The notes below the pieces were generated by a model that made no database searches, was not told where the DNA came from, and saw nothing but the letters and a program-made list of their open reading frames with translations. This document shows, one piece after another, positions 57,922-64,000 of a stretch of DNA of 64,000 bases (the stretch's first letter is position 1; every line of letters starts with the position of its first letter). The DNA comes from Liolophura sinensis. Taxonomy: Eukaryota > Mollusca > Polyplacophora > Chitonida > Chitonidae. The DNA is taken from contig NC_088298.1 in the NCBI RefSeq assembly GCF_032854445.1, positions 13,691,504 to 13,755,503 of the forward strand, read 5' to 3'. Position numbers and translations under genes: made by a program.

Positions 57922-58951
57922 GCTGCCCCTGATACAAACTTCCCTTTGGGATGACACACTGGCGTTGATGTGTAGTTCCACTGAAACTGGGCAGGAGCAA
58001 GTCAATGATCAATTTTCATGAAATGCAAACTTAAAAAGGACTATCATTGGATCATGGAACAAAGCAAAAATTTGAATTGCATAATAAGTGCATGGAACAA
58101 TGTAAAAATACACCTTTATACTGACATTGTACAGAGTTTTTAAATGATCACTACTTAATTTGATCATTTGTAAATACTGACTGCCACTCAGTTTTTCAAA
58201 TTGGCTTTAACAAGAAACCTCATGTTTGTGTAAAAATATTAAAATAATGTATATATGAGTTTATGATCATTTATGTTTCTTTTATTTTCACCTGTTTATT
58301 CATTCTCACATACATTGTCATATTTGGGAAAAAAGTCCCTCTTTGCTGATCATGTCGATTTTTTTCTCAAATTCTCAAAGAACACCTCAAATTGTTGCCT
58401 GAAACTATCAGACATATACTTCTGCAACTGTAGTGTTAAAAAGATTCTAAAGTTAAAAAAATTTCGAAGAGCTTTTCAGCCAATAATTGATCATCACAAT
58501 TCCAATTGACTTTTACAATTATTTTAGAACAGTCAGATTAATCTGTTTTCACAAAATATCAGCCTCATCTACGCATGTGTTACCCTTTAAATTGAGAACA
58601 AAATATAACATTATAACATTTTCAAACATTTAAATCAATTTTAACACTATAAATAGTACAAGTATGAGTCTGATATTGACTGAAAGACAATAATTTCAGC
58701 TATTCTTGTTAAAATTTGATTTTATTAGCAAATGTTAATATTTTGCCAAATTCTCAGTTATAGCTTCATTAAGTGTTCAAAAAATTGTTGACGTGCAAGA
58801 CAACCTGAATCGCATTGAGAGCACTAGCGATCATTTTTACTACCATCGTTCCAAAATTTGCTGGGATGTATATTCTATCGTAAGTGCACTGGTGAGCCAA
58901 AGGGTGTGATGTAAGTATATATGCATCCTAATTAACCTCATTCCATCCATA
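57922..58951. other. Probable 3' UTR of the H2A variant, then non-coding
   Basis: The first few hundred bases after the acceptor probably hold the rest of the 3' UTR. I see no perfect AATAAA close by; weak AT-rich candidates lie around 58230-58250. A 78-codon frame (58273-58509) has no recognisable domain. Confidence 0.35.
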
Positions 58952-59100
58952 TACGTGGGAAGGTCTGTCAGCAACCTGCGGATGACCATGGGTTTCCCCT
59001 GGGCTCTGCCTGGTTTCCTGCTACCATAATGCTGGCCGCTGTCGTATAAGTGAAATATTCTTGAGTACAGTGTAAAACACCAATCAAATATATAAATAAA
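58952..59100 (+). mobile_element. SINE-A, 5' truncated
   Basis: acgtgggaaggtctgtcagc to caccaatcaaatatataaataaa. It is followed directly by the tandem array at 59104. Confidence 0.9.
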
Positions 59101-59103
59101 TTA

Positions 59104-59470
59104 TTGCATCCACAGAAAGTGTGCTTGGTTTCAGATTTGTACATGATTGCCTCTGATCAGTGCATGGTGTCCCTTGGTGTGTGCTTGGTTTCCTCAGATT
59201 TGTATGCGGTTGCCTCTGGGCAGTGCATGGTGTCCCTAGGTGTGTGCTTGGTTTACTCATATTTGTACATGGTTGCCTCTGGTCTGTGCATGGTTTCCTT
59301 TGGCATATGCATGACTCCCTTCAATTTGGTTGCCTTTGTACTCCAAATACAAGTAGTTTGCACGTGGCACCGTATGGTTTTTCTTCAGTGTTCTCATGGT
59401 TTCCTCTGGCCTGTAAATGGTTTCCCTTGGTCTATGCGTGATTTCCTGTGATCTCTCCTGAGGCTTCCTC
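59104..59470. repeat. Degenerate ~60-bp repeat
   Basis: Three to five diverged units containing gtgtgcttggtttcctcaga, tttgtatgcggttgcctctg and ggcagtgcatggtgtccct. Both strands show open frames because of the repeat, and their peptides are just period artefacts. Confidence 0.8.
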
Positions 59471-59505
59471 CACCCATTATCCATTAGGTTAGTGAAATAC
59501 TCTTC

Positions 59506-59753
59506 AGTATTTATTTATTTACTTGATTGGTGTTTTACATGGTACTCAAGAATATTTCACTTATATGCCGACCGTGGCCAGCATTATGGTGGTAAGAAAC
59601 CGGGCATCCACGACCATGTGCAGGTTGCTGACAGACCTTCCCACGTACAGCCAGCATGAGATGGACCTGAGCTCACAGAGACCGCATTGGTGAGAGACTC
59701 CTGGGTCATTATGCTGCACTAGCGTGCTAACCAACTGAGCCACGGAGGCAGTC
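59506..59753 (-). mobile_element. SINE-A, body shortened
   Basis: Tail to head complete (caactgagccacggaggc), with deletions after gtaagaaaccgggca and around cagccagcatgag. Confidence 0.92.
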
Positions 59754-60205
59754 AAACAGTCATCTTGGAATTATTGCTTTTGTCCATGAAAGAGCAAAAA
59801 ACGGCCACAATTTTAGTGATAACTATGATCATAGACAGGTATCCCCAAACCTGATACAAATTTCTTGTATTTATATAGGATCCTATAAATGTCCTATATT
59901 TTTAGAAATACATGTATTCCCATTTTTCCCACATTTAGTCGAATTTGGCAAGACTTGAAAAAATAATTAGATTGCTGGGACTTAATTTCTTTCCAGTAAT
60001 ATTTCATATTTGTTATCATCAATAATTGTTACTTTTGTCAATGTTTAAGTTCATGTGGATTGAAAACCGTGCTATCACGAGTCTCAAGAATAAAATGTGA
60101 CTGTGACGGGCGGTGATGATCCGCTGTAATACAATCGTTAAAAAAAAACCCCAGTAATTCTGATTCTATCCCCAGGAACAGAATATGGTAATTGAGGCCG
60201 ATTTG
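59754..60205. other. Non-coding stretch
   Basis: AT-rich. Nothing identified. Confidence 0.45.
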
Positions 60206-60573
60206 TACTCCTTATGGCGCATATGTGCCGCTCTCTGCCCTCACTTTACATCACTGTTACCGTTAGACAAACTTGAGCTTTGGAACCTGTGCGAGATACG
60301 GACGCTTAATTGTCTAGGCTTATCCTTACCACTGGTGTTTTCGCGCGAAACTACATGTATTTAATATGATCAGCATGAATCAATAACATTTGTTCAGCTG
60401 TTTCTTAGAGCCATTTTTTGGTACATTCTTTTAGATAAGGAGATTGGAAATTTATAATAGTTTTCTAACATCACGTCCTGCCTCATCACCGTGACCCAAG
60501 TGATCTTGGCGTGCAAGTGGTGGCAGTGATGTAAAGCTAACATTAGAGAGCGGCGCAAGTAGTGTAATGAGTA
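60206..60573. mobile_element. Foldback (MITE-like) element
   Basis: The left arm 60206-60256 (tactccttatggcgcatatg, tgccgctctctgccc, tcactttacatcactg) pairs with the right arm 60524-60573, whose reverse complement reads tactcattacactacttgcg, ccgctctctaatg, tagctttacatcactg. The arms are about 50 bp and imperfect, around 268 bp of interior with no coding capacity. No clear target-site duplication was found. Confidence 0.6.
60339..60350. promoter_or_regulatory. Perfect E2F-like palindrome
   Basis: TTTCGCGCGAAA, a perfect 12-bp palindrome equal to two overlapping E2F half-sites, sits in the middle of the foldback element. No adjacent gene start is recognised. Confidence 0.4.
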
Positions 60574-60831
60574 TGAGATTTTTTTTCTGTTCTGTTGAAG
60601 TAAAGTTGGTGTGGGATTGAGTATGATATAGATGCAAGAGATATGCATGGATACTGGTATATAAAATCGAAAAAAGAAACATACTATGTAACTAACATAT
60701 AAACAGAGAATAAGAATAAGAAAACATTAGCATGTTCTCAACTGTCAAGTTACATGAATACCAAAAATGCATGATAGACTCCTGTACATGTATATATATT
60801 TAACGAATAAACAGATAAACAGAGCACATTG

Positions 60832-61077
60832 GTGGTGGGGGGGGGGGTGCGCAGTTGGTCCGCGCGCTAGCACAACGTAATGACCAAGGATCCTCTCACC
60901 AATGCGATCGCTGAGAGTCCCGCTGGCTTCCTCTTCGGCCGTACGTGGGAAGGTCTGACAGCAATTCACGGAAGGTCGTGGGCTTCCCCCGAGCTCTGCC
61001 CTGTTTCCTCCCGCCATAAAAGTCGTATAAGTGAAATATTCTTGAGTTCGGCGTAGAACTTCAATCAAATAAATAAA
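60832..61077 (+). mobile_element. SINE-A preceded by a G-run
   Basis: A G-run (about 11 G from 60836) replaces the normal ggggcctccgtggctc start, so the A box is reduced to gcgcagttggtccgcgcg. The rest of the body and the tail (caatcaaataaataaatg) are present, with a deletion around aagtcgtataagtg. Confidence 0.9.
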
Positions 61078-61149
61078 TGAACAGGTCAGGAAAGCATCAT
61101 CATGTAGGCTTATCCCAGTTTCAAGTTACCTGTGCACGTACTCCAAGCA

Positions 61150-61560
61150 TACATGATTAACAATTGTCTTTTGCATAGTGTCCAAGTGATGCCATCATGC
61201 ATCATTAGTGTTTTGGAATGGTCAGACATGAGTTGTCTTTTAGGAATGGTGTTCTAGTTGGGCAGTCATGCATGACCAGAGCTTATGGAATAGTGTGCCA
61301 TGTGCGGTAGTTACGCATGATTAGTGTTCGTGGAATAATGCTCCAAGGGAGGCAGTCATGTATGATTAGTGTTTTTTGAAATAGTGTTGCAAGTGAGGCA
61401 GTAATGCATGATTGGTGTTTTGATAATGATGTTCCAAATGAGGCAGCCGTGTACGATTAGTGCATCTGAAATGGTGTTTGAAGCAGATCTACATTATTAG
61501 TGTTTTCGGAATTGTGTTCCTTTGAAGTAGTCGTGCGTGTTTTTGGCATTTTGAAGCACG
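61150..61560. repeat. Degenerate ~57-bp repeat
   Basis: About seven diverged units built on gaggcagtcatgcatgatta, gtgttttggaata and gtgttccaagt. Spacing is irregular because of indels. Confidence 0.8.
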
Positions 61561-62461
61561 CCTGTGTACCATATTAACTACCGGTACGCTGAAGAGTATT
61601 CCATTAAATTGACAGAATACTATGTTTTCTGAGTGATGGTAGAATGTATTGAGTTATTGCTGCAAACTCGTTTATTATATCTGAAAAAAATTGTTCTGTT
61701 ACCATACCCCAACAGAATGGTGAATACCTTTATTGGTGAGACATTGTGTAATATAATATATTCTAGCATTACTCAGAAAGCATAATATTATGTTAAATTT
61801 AATACGTCAGCTCTAGTGTGTATAATGACAGACTTGTAGTATAGTATGTATTGTGGTATACATGCTCATCCAATGCAGAACTATAAAATCCAAGGCCGCG
61901 AACGACTAAATCGGCCAGTAGGCCTATATAGGTGTTACAGATGTGTGTCTTGGAGATTCAACCCTACACAGTAGGCCCCCTATATGTGGTAATGTAGATA
62001 CCGTTACATTACTGTAACTCTTTTACTGATATGCTCCTTCCATTTAACCAATCAGGAAAGCGATATTTCGACACTGCTGAAGTAGGTCTTCACTAAAAAA
62101 CTAAACAGTTTAACGGAAAGTGTACAGCCTGAGTGCTGGAGTGTATTCTGTCAGTATGAATATAGTGCTGTGTCATATTCAACATGGCATTTTGTTAGTT
62201 TAATACAATCTCTATATGTTGATCCAAAAGAATACGCATGATGCATTTAACACAACATATTGTGTTGTAATAACAATGAATTCTAGCATCCCTCAGGCAA
62301 CAGACTTTGTTAAATGTAACGGGGGGGGGGGGGAGGGTAGTATATACATGTGGGAAGTTAATCGAGAATATTCTCCAACGAGCCGTTTCTGACAAATCGT
62401 AAAGGTCTACGGCAGATAGAATTGGTAAAAGATGAAAAAGGTCCAGCTTTTCCGTTCTATG
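61561..62461. other. Non-coding; probably contains the 3' UTR of the 62462-62728 gene
   Basis: On the minus strand this follows the stop codon at 62462. A reversed AATAAA (cctttattgg at about 61728) is the first clear polyadenylation-type signal, about 730 nt downstream. A G-run lies at about 62321-62333. Confidence 0.35.
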
Positions 62462-62728
62462 TCACGGAGTTCGGAATTTGACAAAAAGCGGTTGGTAATC
62501 CACATTCAGATGTACGCTGTCACTCTCCGCCAGAACCTGGCTGTATTCCAAAGAGTTTTTCAGCTCCTCTGACGTCACGTTCAGACGGTCACACAGTTTG
62601 TTCAGCGCGTGGGCACGCGCTCCTCTAACAGCCGTCAAATAGTTCAATCTGGACAAAGACACGGTTAGATTGCCTTCTATCTCCGCGGCCTTCCTAAAGC
62701 GGTCCTCTTCAAAACGGATGTTAGCCAG
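62462..62728 (-). CDS. Terminal coding exon, unidentified helical protein
   Basis: A minus-strand acceptor (tctttcatttctag|CTGGCT) at 62729-62730 is followed by 88 in-frame codons and TGA (62464-62462). The peptide starts LANIRFEEDRFRKAAEIEGN, continues LNYLTAVRGARAHALNKLCD and ends YQPLFVKFRTP. It enters at phase 0 and has GC-richer, coding-like codon use (GCG, CTG, GAC). Charged helical stretches suggest a coiled-coil or structural protein. I cannot name the family. Upstream exons must lie beyond the right edge or be too short to see. Confidence 0.6.
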   Translation of the reverse strand: MANIRFEEDRFRKAAEIEGNLTVSLSRLNYLTAVRGARAHALNKLCDRLNVTSEELKNSLEYSQVLAESDSVHLNVDYQPLFVKFRTP

Positions 62729-63093
62729 CTAGAAATGAAAGAATAACGATTGTTTGATTTTCGTAGAAATCATTAGACATAACTGACTCGTGATTGTAAT
62801 CAAATGGCTCTGATGTCATTATTTCCATTTAATTCCTAATTTCCTCAAAAATGCCAAGAAGATTAAGAGAAACTGAATCGAGTAAAGTTCATGTGGCGTT
62901 TTTTCGTTTCATTGGAAGAATGTACTCTATCCAAAGCTTATAGTTCCATATTGAGAGGTTGATCCAATTTTTGATAGCCTTTATACAAAGGTGATCAACT
63001 GATTCTTCGGGATCTTAAAGTTCCAAGAGATTCCTTCATGCATTCGCCCACCCATTCATTCGTTCACTGCTTCCCTTATTCATTCATCCATGC
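62729..63093. other. Intron sequence of the 62462-62728 gene
   Basis: AT-rich, with short cattcattc-type words near 63040-63090 just before a SINE-A. No second exon visible. Confidence 0.4.
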
Positions 63094-63378
63094 ATTTATT
63101 TATTTATTTATTTGATTGGTGTTTTACGCCGTACTCAAGAATATTTCACTTATGTGACGACCGCCAGCATTATGGTGGGAGGAAACCGAGCAGAGCCCTG
63201 GGGAAACCCACGACCATCCGCAGGTTGCTGCAAGACCTTCCCACTTACGGCCAGAAAGGAAACCAGCATGGACTTGAACTCACAGCGACCGCATTGGTGA
63301 GAGGCCCGTGGGTCATTACGTGGGGCCATGGGTCATTACGCTGCGCTAGCGCGCTAACCAACTGAGCCATGGAGGCCC
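63094..63378 (-). mobile_element. SINE-A, full length with a small internal duplication
   Basis: All landmarks from the (TTTA)n tail to gagccatggaggcccc. The word gggtcattacg occurs twice (63310 and 63331) because of a 21-bp tandem duplication near the A-box end. Confidence 0.94.
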
Positions 63379-63499
63379 CTTCCATTCATAAACTACTTGA
63401 AACACCTACTCATTCATATCCCCAGTTTGCTAATTCATTTATAGTTCATTCAAACTTTTGTTCACTCATTCGTTATGTGCTCATTAATTCGTTCTGGAG

Positions 63500-63710
63500 C
63501 CTGTCACCAATGCGATCACTGTAAGTTCCATTTCAGCCAATGCTGGCTCCTTCTCCGGCTATACGTGGGTCAGTTTTCCGGCAACCTGCGGATGGTCGTG
63601 GGTTTCTCCAAGGCTCTGCCCGGTTTTCTCCTAATCTAAAGCTGACCGCCGTCCTATTAGTGAAATATTCTTGAGTGCGGCGTAAAAGACCAAATAAATA
63701 AATAAATAAA
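63500..63710 (+). mobile_element. SINE-A, head lost
   Basis: Starts at cctgtcaccaatgcgatcac, has ggcaacctgcggatggtcgt and ends gcggcgtaaaagaccaaata(aata)n. It forms a close inverted pair with the preceding copy. Confidence 0.9.
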
Positions 63711-63983
63711 ATACACCTGCATACTCATATAATATTGTTTCAAATGCAATCAAATAACCAAACATAAAATAAATATTCAACATATGCACTCTAAAACTAA
63801 GGTTTTAGATGATGATTATTAATAATAATATTATGATTATTGACTGATGCTGTAGTAGATTATTTTAATATTCGCTTACACCACCAAAATTAAGCAGTTG
63901 AAAATAGGTGTATATAACATAATAGTTAGTAGCAATAACATGTTGCCTTTCCTGGGATGGAAATGGCTGTGGTCTAATGGTTG
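63711..63983. other. Non-coding stretch
   Basis: AT-rich intron or intergenic sequence. Nothing identified. Confidence 0.45.
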
Positions 63984-64000
63984 GATTTATTTATTTATTT
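63984..64000 (-). mobile_element. Start of another SINE-A tail at the window edge
   Basis: The final bases are (TTTA)n after gg, as at the start of every minus-oriented SINE-A here. The element would continue beyond the window. Confidence 0.5.

Noticed and set aside
1-64000. Endogenous virus or retrotransposon proteins
   Set aside because: I found no reverse transcriptase, integrase, gag- or capsid-like frame on either strand. The mobile elements seen are all non-autonomous.

Overview
This window is animal nuclear DNA. It is AT-rich and gene-poor, full of tandem repeats and short interspersed elements, and its few coding segments are short exons bounded by GT-AG splice sites. There are no operons, Shine-Dalgarno sites, CRISPR arrays or bacterial genes. 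The two abundant SINE types have tRNA-like A and B boxes; one ends in an ATTTA-type tail and the other in a CACT-repeat tail. They look like SINE families I know from molluscs and other lophotrochozoans (brachiopods are also possible). The species cannot be fixed from the sequence alone. The local labels SINE-A and SINE-B are mine.

Coding content. The clearest gene is a divergent, short histone H2A variant on the plus strand (57266-57652). It has the whole histone fold but an eroded acidic patch and almost no C-terminal tail, and a probable intron starts 3 nt after its stop codon. Head to head with it, 178 bp away, two minus-strand exons (56995-57087 and 56554-56707) join in frame into the N-terminus of a protein I do not recognise. 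The shared interval has two inverted CCAAT boxes and an E2F-type site, which suggests a cell-cycle-linked bidirectional promoter. Three more exons belong to genes that mostly lie outside the window or in unresolved introns: a first coding exon at 32335-32427 (-), a first or internal exon at 7302-7382 (-), and a terminal coding exon at 62462-62728 (-). Two other candidate coding stretches (25307-25602 +, 50074-50234 +) are weak.

Repeats by region. 0-9 kb: a tract strongly enriched in ACCTG/CAGGT (2.5-5.3 kb), a 39-bp minisatellite whose unit holds a near-palindrome (6.3-6.7 kb) and an 18-bp minisatellite (9.0-9.2 kb). 9-19 kb: several SINE-A copies, one with a perfect 15-bp target-site duplication, and a 65-bp minisatellite (15.2-15.9 kb). 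19.2-23.2 kb: a nested locus with two ~0.8-kb inverted copies of an unknown repeat around a TA-flanked terminal-inverted-repeat element, which itself holds a chimeric SINE-B. 23.5-25.0 kb: a ~42/44-bp minisatellite that is a decayed coiled-coil coding repeat ending in an intact C-terminal reading frame. 28.4-31.6 kb: a ~105-bp satellite, a second copy of the chimeric SINE-B and duplicated 11-bp arrays. 35.4-37.7 kb: a 2.2-kb compound minisatellite of 80-bp then 36-bp units. 41-47 kb: many small tandem arrays and SINEs. 50.6-52.6 kb: an inverted pair of ~200-bp repeats. 60.2-60.6 kb: a foldback element with a perfect E2F-like palindrome. 61.1-61.6 kb: a degenerate ~57-bp array. The window ends inside another SINE-A tail.

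Most remaining sequence is intronic or intergenic DNA in which I see nothing specific. Repeat boundaries are read by eye and are good to about 5-10 bp unless a target-site duplication fixes them.
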